From: Bolinopsis microptera
Lineage: Eukaryota; Ctenophora; Tentaculata; Lobata; Bolinopsidae
Assembly: GCF_026151205.1 (NCBI RefSeq)
Contig: NC_087078.1
Span: forward strand, 12,817,118-12,881,117
Reading direction: 5' to 3'
Length of the DNA stretch: 64,000 bases
The notes under the pieces are model-generated. The model made no database searches. It had not been told where the DNA came from and saw only the letters and a list, made by a program, of their open reading frames with translations. A program made the position numbers and the translations under genes. The stretch's first letter is position 1. Each line of letters begins with the position of its first letter. Shown here piece after piece: positions 11,161-21,507 of this stretch.

Positions 11161-14100
11161 ACAACAATGCGACTCATAAATAATACTCCAATCCGGATTT
11201 TACATGAACTTATTCAGTCCCGAGAAACTTTTGGAACGGCGAAATCATTTCTTGCAGCTGGAGAAAAGTTAAAAATCGCAGAACAGAAACTAAATTTCTT
11301 AAAACGATGTAAACGACGACAAGTTTTTCCAGTCTTCATTTTGAACAGTTTTTCACATCAACAGTCATTATTTCCCATCTGTCAATCTAGGAATATACAA
11401 CATCATCTGAACAGACTCAGAACAGTAGCATTAAATCAACATATTTCTTATCAGTATCAGATTATCGCAGACAGTAAACTTCATATTGCACAGTTCAAGA
11501 ACACTCTATACAATACAGTTGAACAACACGTTTTTCATAGAATTATAGCCATATCAGAAAGAAACCAGATTTCTATTAAAGAACAGTATAAGATGAACCT
11601 GCAGAACAAGTTTACTTGGCTACTCAGTAAATATTATCCACCACCGCCCCCTACTCCACCGACAGTTATTCAACCTGCAGCAGATCGCGTGACTACACTC
11701 AACTGTGATTCAGTTTCAGATAACCAGAAATCTGTTCTTGCACTTGGGCCTAATTTTGCAGTAACACCACATGTTAATCAGGAGTTCAAGGACAAAGTTT
11801 CCATGGACATTGCACAATGCGTGTTTAAGATCAGACATAAGCAAGCATTTGAACAACAACCAGTAGAACAGTCTATGGATTCAGAAGAACAGGCTAATAA
11901 TACTCCAGAACATCATGAAGAAGCAGAAGAAGCAGAAGAGCCTACCTCGAAGAAGATCAAGAGGATTTGTCCCTTCCCCACACCCTTCACCCGAACCCCT
12001 GACCCCGCTTGCCCTGAACTTGAGGATAAACTCGCATGTTTCAACCGTTTTGTCCTGAACTTAGTGAATAACCATCAGTCAAAAGACAACCTTACTCGCT
12101 CACAGAAACAAGGCTTATATTCACTAAGAACGGATAGAACTATACATGTCTCAGTTTCAGACAAGTGTGGAGAGTTCGTAGTTACCACCAAGGATATTCA
12201 TAGAACGCTGACGGAGAAACACCTAGAGGAAACTGCAGTTTACCTGCAGATACTCCCAACTAGGAAGGTACGAGGTCAGACAGTGACAGTTACGGAACCC
12301 ACCTCCATCCAGAATTCACAACTCATAAAAAGAATGACCACTCAACTGGTAGATAGCTCCAATCAATTGTGGAAGAAAGTATGGACACAGCGAGGGCTCG
12401 ATGATGATTATTTCAGACAAATCAGAGTTCCGGATCATGTTTCTCTTCCAGTCTTATATGTACTTATCAAGACTCACAAGAATTCTCCAGAATGTTTCAG
12501 AAACACCATCCCTCTGGAACAGGTGAAAGTACGACCCATTATCAGCTGTGTTGACTCACCCACAGAGAGATTGAGCTGGCTGGTGACAACCATCCTCAAA
12601 CCATTACTGAAGGAAATACCCAGTCACCTTGGTAATCTCTTTGAACATCTGGAAACTCTTCGTGCAATTCCGAAAGAACAGCTAGCTGGCAGGAGAATCT
12701 TCTCGGCGGACATTTCAGCACTTTATACCAACATAAATGTCCAAGGTTGTATTGATGACGTTATAGAACTGGCCACTGAGCACCGGGAAAAACTTGATCT
12801 CATGGGACTGAACCTGACTGATGTTCACGAGATCCTATTGCACATCCTGACTAGTTCATACTTTGTGTATAATGGGACTCTGTGGATACAGCAGGATGGC
12901 CTTTTCATGGGATTGAGACCGGGACCATTTTGCGCAGTGATCAGAGTGTACAAGTTTGAGAGAAGCTCGGTTTACACTGACTTACATTACTTGTCGGTCT
13001 ACTTATCTGACTTCTACAAGCGGTACATTGACGACGCCACCAGCACAGCTGTAACAAGAGAAGAAGCTCTAGCACTTGTTCAGAGTATCGCAGACCAGGA
13101 CCCTGACAAGAAACTCAAGTGGGAGGTAGAGTTTCCGGAGAACGACCAAGAGTTCATCCCATTCCTTAACACAGAGCTTAGAGTGGAACCTGATGGAACT
13201 GTGACGAGCCGCTTGTACCGTAAGCCACAGCAGAAAGACATCACACTTCACAAGAATTCATGTCACCCAGAATCTGTGAAGACGAACACCGTGATCAACA
13301 TGTATAAAGAAGCGGACAAGATCTCGTCAGGACCTCAGGAGAGAGAACATTCATACAGCATTTTAGACCGTCTTATGACTAGAAACGGGTATCAAACACC
13401 CAGAAATTATTCCAACAGACGTCGTAGTAGTATTAGTAATAGAAATAGGGAGGATAACAGAACAGTGCTTAAGTTAGATTTTATCTCAGACAGTATCAGT
13501 AACAGAATTAGGAATCATATTAAACAGAACAATTTACCTATTAAAGTTATATTTTCCCCAGCTAGAAAACTAAGAAATATTGTGTGTAATAACAGACCGT
13601 ATGATAAGAGAACCTGTATTATTAACTCCTGTAAAATTTGTCCTTTATTAATAACTGAAAATAAAGATTGTGAGGTGAAGAACGTTGTGTATAAGATTAC
13701 CTGTAAAATCTGTAATAATATTTATATTGGTGAGACGTGCAGGAGGGCACATGATAGGCTCGGAGAGCACCTAAGATATGCTAAATTTCCTTTAACTCCT
13801 TCTAACACTAGTCAAGCTTTTGCTATTCATTATAACAGTTTACATAGGGGGTCAGAACCCAATTTAGAATTTGAGATTTTAAAAACAGAAAGCAACACAG
13901 CTAGAAGAAAGATTGCAGAAGCAATGCTTATTTTGAAGTTCAAACCTAACATTAACAAGAGAGATGAGTTAGAAACAATCAAACGTTTTTTAGTAACAAG
14001 TACATAATAAACAGGGTGGAACATATTTTATACTTTACAGACAGGGGATTGTCTACACATATGTAGTGATTTTTAGTGATATTTATAGGTTTTGTTTACT

Positions 14101-14641
14101 TTCTGAGTACAGGGACCACATCTCACACACACACACTTCCGCCTCCTATTCAACACACTACCCTTACAACATCAATCAAACCATATTAGGCTCCCACGTT
14201 TCACACTTCTCATTGGTCAGTACGATTCCCGCCATTTCCACTCCACACTAGATACATACCTACACACTTCACATCATGCACCTGTTCACCGTTGTAGCAC
14301 TCCATGCTTCTGTATCATGTGTAGTATATTTAGTAGTAGTTTTAGGAATGTACAGTATTTACTATAAAAGTTTGTCGTCGTATAAATTAGTTTTGTTATG
14401 AATTTTGTTATGACTTTTTTGTATCGAATTTTTGGATAAAGTTGATTGATTAAAAATAAATTAATGTACACAAATTTTGCCTCAGATATATGTTTTTTAC
14501 GTTTTGAATTTTTAACACTTGTTTTTAGATCATGAATACGATGTAGTTACATTGAAACGTCGAGTAATCTCCTTTCCCTAATAAGAGCATTTTTACTTGT
14601 CGCAACAACCGGGATAAAGATAATTTTACCCAGAATACATT
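11161..14641 (+). mobile_element. Full-length Penelope-like element unit (3481 bp)
   Basis: Its boundaries are set by the junction with the truncated copy (11160/11161) and by loss of identity at 14641, where zinc-finger coding sequence resumes. It contains one long ORF (11167-14007) and a 3' UTR of about 630 bases. The near identity of the two tandem copies implies recent insertion. No clear target-site duplication was found, and zinc-finger sequence is missing at the junction. Confidence 0.9.
11167..14007 (+). CDS. Penelope-like reverse transcriptase with GIY-YIG endonuclease (946 aa)
   Basis: ATG at 11167, six bases into the unit. The N-terminal roughly 370 residues are basic with a proline run (PPPPPTPP) and an acidic patch before a KKIKR nuclear-localisation-like motif. 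The RT core follows, with motif A FSADISALYTN (Asp515) and the YIDD catalytic box at 620-623. Near the C-terminus lie a Cys-rich stretch and a GIY-YIG nuclease (VVYKIT at 840-845, YIGET at 853-857, then RRAHDRLGEH). The protein reverse-transcribes and integrates its own RNA. The ORF is uninterrupted, so this copy may be competent. It is a GIY-YIG-bearing Penelope-like family; the exact clade was not determined. Confidence 0.92.
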   Translation: MRLINNTPIRILHELIQSRETFGTAKSFLAAGEKLKIAEQKLNFLKRCKRRQVFPVFILNSFSHQQSLFPICQSRNIQHHLNRLRTVALNQHISYQYQIIADSKLHIAQFKNTLYNTVEQHVFHRIIAISERNQISIKEQYKMNLQNKFTWLLSKYYPPPPPTPPTVIQPAADRVTTLNCDSVSDNQKSVLALGPNFAVTPHVNQEFKDKVSMDIAQCVFKIRHKQAFEQQPVEQSMDSEEQANNTPEHHEEAEEAEEPTSKKIKRICPFPTPFTRTPDPACPELEDKLACFNRFVLNLVNNHQSKDNLTRSQKQGLYSLRTDRTIHVSVSDKCGEFVVTTKDIHRTLTEKHLEETAVYLQILPTRKVRGQTVTVTEPTSIQNSQLIKRMTTQLVDSSNQLWKKVWTQRGLDDDYFRQIRVPDHVSLPVLYVLIKTHKNSPECFRNTIPLEQVKVRPIISCVDSPTERLSWLVTTILKPLLKEIPSHLGNLFEHLETLRAIPKEQLAGRRIFSADISALYTNINVQGCIDDVIELATEHREKLDLMGLNLTDVHEILLHILTSSYFVYNGTLWIQQDGLFMGLRPGPFCAVIRVYKFERSSVYTDLHYLSVYLSDFYKRYIDDATSTAVTREEALALVQSIADQDPDKKLKWEVEFPENDQEFIPFLNTELRVEPDGTVTSRLYRKPQQKDITLHKNSCHPESVKTNTVINMYKEADKISSGPQEREHSYSILDRLMTRNGYQTPRNYSNRRRSSISNRNREDNRTVLKLDFISDSISNRIRNHIKQNNLPIKVIFSPARKLRNIVCNNRPYDKRTCIINSCKICPLLITENKDCEVKNVVYKITCKICNNIYIGETCRRAHDRLGEHLRYAKFPLTPSNTSQAFAIHYNSLHRGSEPNLEFEILKTESNTARRKIAEAMLILKFKPNINKRDELETIKRFLVTST

Positions 14642-14868
14642 AGTAAGATTACCTGCTTGTGTTGCAGCATATGAACACTCAGAACACTTGAAGGGTTTCT
14701 CACCTGAGTGAGTTCTCATATGTCTAGTAAGTTGACCTGCTTGTCTTGCAGCATATGAACACTCAGAACACTTGCAGGGTTTATCACCTGGGTGAATTCT
14801 CATATGTACAATAAGACTACTTGCTTGTTTTGCAGCATATAAACACTCAGAACACTTGAAGGGTTTTT
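14642..14868 (-). pseudogene. Zinc-finger paralogue 3, distal fragment
   Basis: About three C2H2 fingers (CSECLYAAKQ..., CKCSECSYAARQAGQ..., CSECSYAATQAGN...) are cut on one side by the Copia LTR at 14869 and on the other by the Penelope-like end at 14641. This is the continuation of the gene at 19922-20634. Removing the Copia element and one TTTTT restores a GGGTTTTTCACC linker codon context. Confidence 0.8.
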
Positions 14869-15033
14869 TGTGAATTGCTATATATTTGGTTTATATATTT
14901 ATGATAGTCGATATAATATATACTAATTCTGTTCTATTTCAGAATGTACCACAAACATGTTGTCTGTGGGGTTTGATAATTACTTGTAACAACTGGTGTG
15001 TTTCATTGCATAGTGATCCATTTAAAGTTAACA
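14869..15033 (+). repeat. 5' LTR of Copia element
   Basis: A 165-bp repeat starting TGTGAATTGC and ending GTTAACA, matching 19752-19916 with about one difference (CTAATTCTG versus CTAATTGTG). It is preceded by TTTTT, the same five bases found after the 3' LTR. The sequence immediately downstream, TGGTAGCAGAG, is the typical Copia primer-binding site complementary to an internal part of initiator tRNA-Met. Confidence 0.95.
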
Positions 15034-15055
15034 AGTGGTAGCAGAGAAGGACGCA

Positions 15056-17962
15056 ATGGCACCCCCAGAGACAGTTAGAGTAACTAGTAATTACAAAGCC
15101 CCACCGGCATACAGTGAGGATCAGGACTACTGCAATTGGAAGTTAGACCTGCAGCTGTGGCAAGAGTTCACGGGTTTAGAGAAAAAGAGACAAGGAACTG
15201 CGTTGCTCTTAGAATTGAAACAAGGGAAGATAAAGGATACAGTACGATCATTGGGGAAAGATGTCCTAATTGCAGAGGATGCAATAGCGAAGATTTTAAG
15301 TCATCTTGACAAAATATATTTAGAGGACTCAGCTCAAACCTGTTACCGAGTTTACGGTAAGTTTGAAAAATATGTGAGACCAGAAGGGTTGTCTCTACAG
15401 AGTTACATATCTGAGTTTGAGAAGTTGCTAGCGGATCTCAGGAGACACAAAATCACTCTTCCTGAAGCAGTCCTGGCCTACAGATTCCTTAACAGCGCTA
15501 ACCTTCCGTCAGAAAAATATGATCTCGCTTTGGCAACTGTAAAGGATCTTACTTATAAAGATATGTGTGAAACGATCGGAAAAATCTTCTCCGTCCAATC
15601 GAACCTTTTCACACCGCCTGCGTCAATATCAGTGAAGGTGGAACATGAGGAATGTAACTATACATACAACTCAACCCCAAGAGGTGGACGAGGAAACTAC
15701 AGAAGGATGTCAAGAGGACGTGGGAATCATCATCATCCGTATAATCGACAAAAGAGTGCATATACTGGATGCTATGCTTGTGGCGATAAAAACCATATTG
15801 CAAGATGGTGCACAAGCAAGAACAGAGCTTCTTCAAGTTCAACAGATAATGCACAGTATTTCGCACAAGATATAGATGGTGCTGAGAATGTTACGGCCAT
15901 GGAAGCAGAGGGTGCATTCTTAACATTCATGGTGGTGTCTGAATCTGAAGATGTTGTTGAGATTCCTGAAGAGTGCCTGATGAGTGATACGAACCTTGGT
16001 TCTCTTGTATATGAGTCATTAGCATGTGCAGTTATTGATTCCGGATGTACAAAGACAGTTGTTGGTAGGAACTGGGTGAATCACTACAGAGAAACTCTGG
16101 AAGAAAAACAACTGAAAATGATGGTTAGTGAACCTTGCTCGACGCCTTTTAGATTTGGGGATGGACTCGAAGTCATTTCCACAGAAAAGACTATCATCCC
16201 TGGGCGAATAGGAAAGACAGATGTTCGGATAGAAGCAAACATTGTTGAGAAAGAACTGCCGTTGCTTCTCAGTAAATCATCGTTAAAGAGAGCTGGTGCT
16301 GTGTTGGATTTCACAAATGATACAATGAGATTCAGTGGAGATTGTGTTGATTTGTTTGAAACTAAATCAAAGCACTATTGCGTTCCTCTTTGTAATAAAA
16401 GACGCATGACCATTGGGCCGCCAGATCGAAAGACCCCACATCTGGTGATGACAATCAGCGAAGAAGGTTTGTTTGGTACTGACGAAAAGGAGATAAGGAG
16501 GAAAGTGGAAAAAATCCACAAACAATTCTCACACCCTCCTAGTGATAAACTGAAAACATTGCTGAAAACTGCAGGATTTAAGAGACCAGAATACATGAAA
16601 GCAATTGATGAGGTATCCAGCAGTTGTAAAATATGTCTGATGTACAAGAAACCCAAGTCAAGACCAGTGGTGGGTCTCCCAAGAGGAAAGGTGTTCAACG
16701 AATGTGTTGCAATGGACCTTAAGAATGTTCCTGGCACTCCTAATGTGTATATCTTGCATATGATTGATTCGGTGACAAGATATTCAGCAGCTAGAATAAT
16801 CTACAATAAGAAGAAAGAGACAATCATCCAAGGAATTTGCTCTGGATGGATATCCATCTTTGGAAATCCAAAGAAATTCATGGCTGATAATGGTGGAGAG
16901 TTCGCCAATGAGGAGTTTACTGAGATGTGTCAAAGATTCAATGTGGATGTGCAAAATTCAGCTGCCGAGAGCCCTTGGAGCAATGGGATTGTAGAACGTC
17001 ATCATAAGATGCTGACAGAGATGATGGTAAAAACGAAGGAAGATTCAAAATGCAACTGGGAAGTTGCATTGTGTTGGGCACTAAGTGCGAAAAACTCCAT
17101 GCAGATGTTTGGTGGGTTTTCTGCAAATCAGTTGACAATGGGCCGTAACCCTTCACTTCCGAATGTCATCGATGATAGACTGCCAGCTTTAGAAGAAACA
17201 ACGGTGAGTAAAACCGTGGCTGATAATGTTAATGCAATGCACAGTGCAAGGCAAGCATTTGCAAAGTGTGAAAGTAGCAACAAGATACGTAGAGCTCTGC
17301 AAAGCCAAGTTCGGACAAGCAATGATGAGTATTATAGCAACGGTGAAAAGGTGATGTACAAGAGAAAAGGATCTGCAAAATGGAGTGGGCCAGGTGTTAT
17401 ACTGGGGAGAGACATTACTCATTTGTATATTTTAAAGCATGGAAATCAGTATTATAAGTGCAGTGCATGTCATCTAACCAGGGATACAACAACAGGATAT
17501 CCCATTACCTCAGAGTCAGTTGTTGGGCAACCTAACCCGAGTATTGTATCAAGTTCACCAAAATCTCTATTAGAGACGCAGAGAAATTTCCTAGAGGATC
17601 AACCATCTTGCTCTAGGGAAACAGCAGTTTCTGTACCGGAAACAGAAACACTGCCTCAAAGTGAGACAACAGCAACAATCAGACCTCAGCACAAATCAGG
17701 ACTTCCTAAAGCAAGAAGTCACGTGGAGTTTCTTCCAAAGTATCCAGAGGAGGATGGTGGGATCTGGCATAAAGCTTATATCCATAGCCGTGCGGGAAAA
17801 TCAACTGGCAGTTACAAAAACTGTGTAAATATTCAACTTGATGGTGAGGAGAGCATCCAATGTGTGGATTGGTATGAGCTTGCTGTGAATTGGAGAGATG
17901 ACCTGTCACCAGAAACAGAAGAAGAGGTGTTGCTGTCCAGTGTGAGTATGTATGACCATTGA
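15056..17962 (+). CDS. Copia Gag-protease-integrase
   Basis: The start is taken as the ATG at 15056 (MAPPETV), because the open frame extends upstream only through a GTG in the primer-binding region. Gag ends in a CCHC zinc knuckle (CYACGDKNHIARWC, Cys239). The protease has DSG at 328-330. Integrase shows a His/Cys-type segment (CKICLMYKK) and the DDE residues Asp554, Asp611 and Glu647 in MDLKNV, ADNGGEF and NGIVERHH. The frame stops at 17960-17962, just before the RT. The RT continues in the +1 frame, overlapping by about 11 bases, so the polyprotein would need a frameshift or the copy carries an indel. Confidence 0.92.
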   Translation: MAPPETVRVTSNYKAPPAYSEDQDYCNWKLDLQLWQEFTGLEKKRQGTALLLELKQGKIKDTVRSLGKDVLIAEDAIAKILSHLDKIYLEDSAQTCYRVYGKFEKYVRPEGLSLQSYISEFEKLLADLRRHKITLPEAVLAYRFLNSANLPSEKYDLALATVKDLTYKDMCETIGKIFSVQSNLFTPPASISVKVEHEECNYTYNSTPRGGRGNYRRMSRGRGNHHHPYNRQKSAYTGCYACGDKNHIARWCTSKNRASSSSTDNAQYFAQDIDGAENVTAMEAEGAFLTFMVVSESEDVVEIPEECLMSDTNLGSLVYESLACAVIDSGCTKTVVGRNWVNHYRETLEEKQLKMMVSEPCSTPFRFGDGLEVISTEKTIIPGRIGKTDVRIEANIVEKELPLLLSKSSLKRAGAVLDFTNDTMRFSGDCVDLFETKSKHYCVPLCNKRRMTIGPPDRKTPHLVMTISEEGLFGTDEKEIRRKVEKIHKQFSHPPSDKLKTLLKTAGFKRPEYMKAIDEVSSSCKICLMYKKPKSRPVVGLPRGKVFNECVAMDLKNVPGTPNVYILHMIDSVTRYSAARIIYNKKKETIIQGICSGWISIFGNPKKFMADNGGEFANEEFTEMCQRFNVDVQNSAAESPWSNGIVERHHKMLTEMMVKTKEDSKCNWEVALCWALSAKNSMQMFGGFSANQLTMGRNPSLPNVIDDRLPALEETTVSKTVADNVNAMHSARQAFAKCESSNKIRRALQSQVRTSNDEYYSNGEKVMYKRKGSAKWSGPGVILGRDITHLYILKHGNQYYKCSACHLTRDTTTGYPITSESVVGQPNPSIVSSSPKSLLETQRNFLEDQPSCSRETAVSVPETETLPQSETTATIRPQHKSGLPKARSHVEFLPKYPEEDGGIWHKAYIHSRAGKSTGSYKNCVNIQLDGEESIQCVDWYELAVNWRDDLSPETEEEVLLSSVSMYDH

Positions 17963-19433
17963 CCAAGCAGTTGTAGATGCCAAGCTAGCAGAGCTTGAGA
18001 AGTTCAAAGTAAACAAGGTTTACGTGGAAGTTGATGCAAACGAACAGTCCAATGTTGGTGTTCGTTGGGTAATTACAAAGAAAGCAGAAGGTTCTGTTAA
18101 AGCTCGTTTAGTGGCACTTGGTTATCAAGAAAATAGTAGCAACATACGAAAGGACTCCCCAACATGTAACAGGGACTCTATAAGACTGCTCCTTACAATA
18201 GTTGCAACAGAAAGTTGGAAGTTACAACACATCGATGTTCAGGCTGCCTTCTTGCAAGGCAAGAAGATTTCAAGAGATGTCTTCATTATTCCTCCGAAGG
18301 AAGCTGAAACGAGGAAAATCTGGAAACTGAACAAATGTATTTACGGGTTAGTAGACGGACCTAGAATGTGGTATGTTGAGCTTCGTGATACTCTAGTGAA
18401 GTTAAATGTTGTGGTATCGTCATATGATGAGTCATTCATGTTCTGGTATGATGAAGGAAAACTCGAGGGTATCATTGCTGTGCATGTTGACGATCTGATG
18501 TTCAGTGGAAGCAAGAAGTTTGAAAGGGAAGTTATTGGGGAACTGAAGAAGAAGTTTCGTCTAAGTACGGAGGTCGAAGTTGAATTTGCTTATACTGGTC
18601 TTGATGTAAAGCAAACACAATCTGGAATTCTGGTATCACAACTGGGGTATGCAGACCAGATTTCAAGAATAGAGATCGACCCGACCCGAGTGAATCGAAA
18701 TACGCTCCCAATCAACGAGAAAGAAAAGCAACAACTGAGAACTGTGTGCGGACAGTTGTTGTGGGTATCAACACAGACACGGCCAGATGTAGCTTATGCT
18801 ACATGTTTTGCTAGTAATTCTGTGACTGAAGGGACCATCGCAGATTTGAAAATGGTAAACAAAACAGTAAAGTTCTTAGAAAAGAATCCTCTAACACTCA
18901 GGTTTAAGAAACTACTGTTGCCTGAGTCAGTCTTAGTGGTTTTCTGTGATGCATCGTATGGAAACTTGAAGGATGGTAGCTCTCAGGGAGGCTTCATAAT
19001 TTTCCTTGTTTCGCTTACAGGAAAATCTTGCCCCATTACATGGCAGAGTAGAAAAATCCGGAGAGTATGTAAAAGTACTTAAGCAGCGGAGAGTTGGGCA
19101 ATGATCGAAGCAGTGGAAACATGTGAGTTGATCCAAGCTCAGCTGAGTGAGATCATGTTATCTGGAAAACTTGATGTCATTGTAATGACTGATTGCAAGT
19201 CTCTACATGATGCTATCCAAACCTCGAAAAATGTTGATGACAAGGGATTGAGGATACCAATAGCTTGCCTGAGACAGCGAGTGAACAATAGTGAAATGAC
19301 AGTTCGTTGGATTTCAACAAAGAAACAGCTTGCAGATTGTTTGACTAAAGCTGGAGCTCCAACTTCACTGCTACGGGAGGTATTGTCGTCAGGAGAATTT
19401 GACAATGAACTGTTTAGAATTGTATTCCAATAA
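17952..19433 (+). pseudogene. Copia RT-RNase H with in-frame stop
   Basis: The frame from 17952 encodes the Copia RT (HIDVQAAFLQG for motif A, HVDDLMFSG for the catalytic box) and the start of RNase H (FCDASYGN). A TAA at 19080-19082 interrupts RNase H. The same frame then resumes (WAMIEAVETCELIQ, VMTDCKSLHDAI, IPIACLR) to 19433. One base change could explain the stop. With the frame break at 17962 this copy is probably not autonomous. Confidence 0.85.
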
Positions 19434-19751
19434 TAAACATTGTATTCAAAGTTTTTAATATTGTGTGTGAAGGATTTTAATAATCTTAATAATTTGAAAC
19501 TTAAAGAAGTTAAAAGAGTGAATATATTGGTATTTGTGATTTATATAATGTGCTCGTTTAAAAGAGTGAATATATTGGTATTTGTGATTTATATAATGTG
19601 CTCGTTTAAAACGATTTTCTATTACATGTTGTGCATGTATCCACAAAGAGGGAAGTTATATTTAGAAAGATTATAGTCTTTCTTGTGACACCTTTATTTT
19701 ATATTTAATATTTTAAATCTTTCAAAGCCTTTTTAAGAAAGAACGGGAGAT

Positions 19752-19916
19752 TGTGAATTGCTATATATTTGGTTTATATATTTATGATAGTCGATATAAT
19801 ATATACTAATTGTGTTCTATTTCAGAATGTACCACAAACATGTTGTCTGTGGGGTTTGATAATTACTTGTAACAACTGGTGTGTTTCATTGCATAGTGAT
19901 CCATTTAAAGTTAACA
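19752..19916 (+). repeat. 3' LTR of Copia element
   Basis: 165 bp, a near-identical copy of 14869-15033, followed by TTTTT and then zinc-finger coding sequence (CACCTGAGTGAG). Confidence 0.95.
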
Positions 19917-19921
19917 TTTTT

Positions 19922-20634
19922 CACCTGAGTGAGTTTTCGTATGTTTAGTAAGATTACTTGCTCGTTTTGCAGCGTATGAACACTCAGAACACTTGAAGGG
20001 TTTCTCACCTGAGTGAGTTCTCATATGTCTAGTAAGATCACCTGCTCGTCTTGCAGCAAATGAACACTCAGAACATTTGAAGGGTTTCTCACCTGAGTGA
20101 ATTCTCATGTGTACAGTAAGATCACCTGCTCGTCTTGCAGCAAATGAACACTCAGAACACTTGAAGGGTTTCTCTAGAGTGAGTTCTCATATGTACAGAA
20201 AGATAACTCGAATATGCTGCACTGAATGTACACTGTGAACACCTAAATGGTCTCACATGCAGACTATTACTAGGAGACAGAACTAATGTCCTCTGAGGAT
20301 CTGTTCCAGTCAAGTTATCTGAATTATCAAAGTAGTCAGGTACTTCTGGGCTGCTATGGTTATGATGCTGTTTTACATGTTCTATTAACTGAGTGTCTGA
20401 GTAAACATGATCAGCACAAACTGGACAGATAAAAACAAATGGCTTATCTGATTCAGATGTAAGTTCTTGTTTTATTGAACAATTAGATATTGCTTAGCTT
20501 ATGTTCTTTGATGTGCTCAACAAAGTAGTCTTCTGAAAAGTAATGTGCTCCACACATTGGGCAGAGGAAACCGTTTGACTTTTCTGGGTTCTCCACTTGC
20601 TCTGATTTGATCTCTTGTTTACAGTCTTTAGACA
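19922..20634 (-). pseudogene. C2H2 zinc-finger paralogue 3, proximal part, interrupted by Copia
   Basis: It starts at MSKDC (ATG 20634) with the first N-terminal finger. A two-base loss near 20495 (EHKLSNI then stop) shifts the frame. A second two-base loss near 20175, in a TGEKP linker, shifts it again. Two fingers then read in frame up to the Copia LTR at 19916. With the insertion, the Penelope-like truncation and both indels the gene is dead. Framework residues still match the intact paralogues almost perfectly, so decay is recent. Confidence 0.82.
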
Positions 20635-20707
20635 TTCTGAGGTATTGAAATATAAGAGATATATAAAGTACATTTATTTTAAATTTGATCGTGGAGGAAT
20701 TTGGCAT

Positions 20708-21248
20708 TGATAACGTGCCTTATCCATTATCCAATGAAAATCACAAATATTTGCCGAGTTAAACCAAAAGATAAACTTAGTTTATCCTTAAATGAACATC
20801 ACTGATTTTTGATTGGTTGAGGAACACCAATCGGAAACAGTACTTGACATTAAAGCTTCAAAGTATTTCATTGCAATCAATTTTAAACTATAACATCACT
20901 ACCAGAAAATGTAGACTTTAGGGCTAAAAGATATCAAAATAGAGTAGTTCATTTGTCTGACATTTTTATCGGTGACATGCTTCAGTCTGACTAGAAGAAC
21001 AGTGATAACACAATACATTCACTAAAAGAAAAATCATTAATGATAGCGATAGTGCTTGAGAAGGTAATGACATGCAACATATATAATATTTGTATTATAT
21101 CTTCATCGTTTTTCACTAATTTAAATCACAATGAATTATCTAAAAAAATGCACATTATTTCCGGTTCGAATATTCCCATTTCATAATTTACCCATTGATC
21201 CTTATTCAAAGTTGTCCAGTCTCCAGATAATAAAAGTGGAATCGAAGT
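20708..21248 (-). promoter_or_regulatory. Upstream region of paralogue 3 (duplicated unit)
   Basis: Closely matches 6303-6838 and 22314-22844, including the CCAAT/ATTGG pair and GATAA motifs. It is a copy of the array's promoter unit. Confidence 0.5.
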
Positions 21249-21254
21249 ATGTTA

Positions 21255-21507
21255 CTAATGACGCTTGGTGTAGGTTGCAAAGTTGACAAGAGTAGTTATT
21301 TGATGGTTGTCGAAGATATCGTTGACAGGGAGGTAATAATCCTGAAAATATTGCCCTCTAAGTTGAGCAATAGTGGGAACGAGAACACTGTCTTGGAAAA
21401 TACGAGACGGTCTTTTCTTCGTGGTCACATATCGGACATGCACTGGTGTTAGATTTGCAGATGGTAAGAAGGCGTTTGTTTAACCCACAGTGTCCGGTGA
21501 TAAGTTC
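21255..21507 (-). pseudogene. Retrotransposon RNase H/RT tail fragment (unit 3)
   Basis: Same fragment as 6845-7098; here the part encoding IAQLRGQYFQDYYLP reads openly for about 60 codons on the minus strand. The zinc-finger stop at 21480 lies inside it. Confidence 0.72.

Larger units (their letters stand above)
14869..19916 (+). mobile_element. Complete Ty1/Copia LTR retrotransposon (5048 bp)
   Basis: Two 165-bp LTRs, a TTTTT target duplication, a primer-binding site after the 5' LTR and a purine-rich tract (AAGAACGGGAGA) just before the 3' LTR. Domain order is Gag, protease, integrase, RT, RNase H, which defines Copia. Near-identical LTRs indicate a young insertion into the zinc-finger gene, in the opposite orientation to it. 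A direct 48-bp duplication sits at 19515-19610 in the 3' untranslated part. Confidence 0.96.

Noticed and set aside
13069-14471. Minus-strand frames inside the Penelope-like element
   Set aside because: Shadows of the RT ORF and UTR; duplicated only because the element is.
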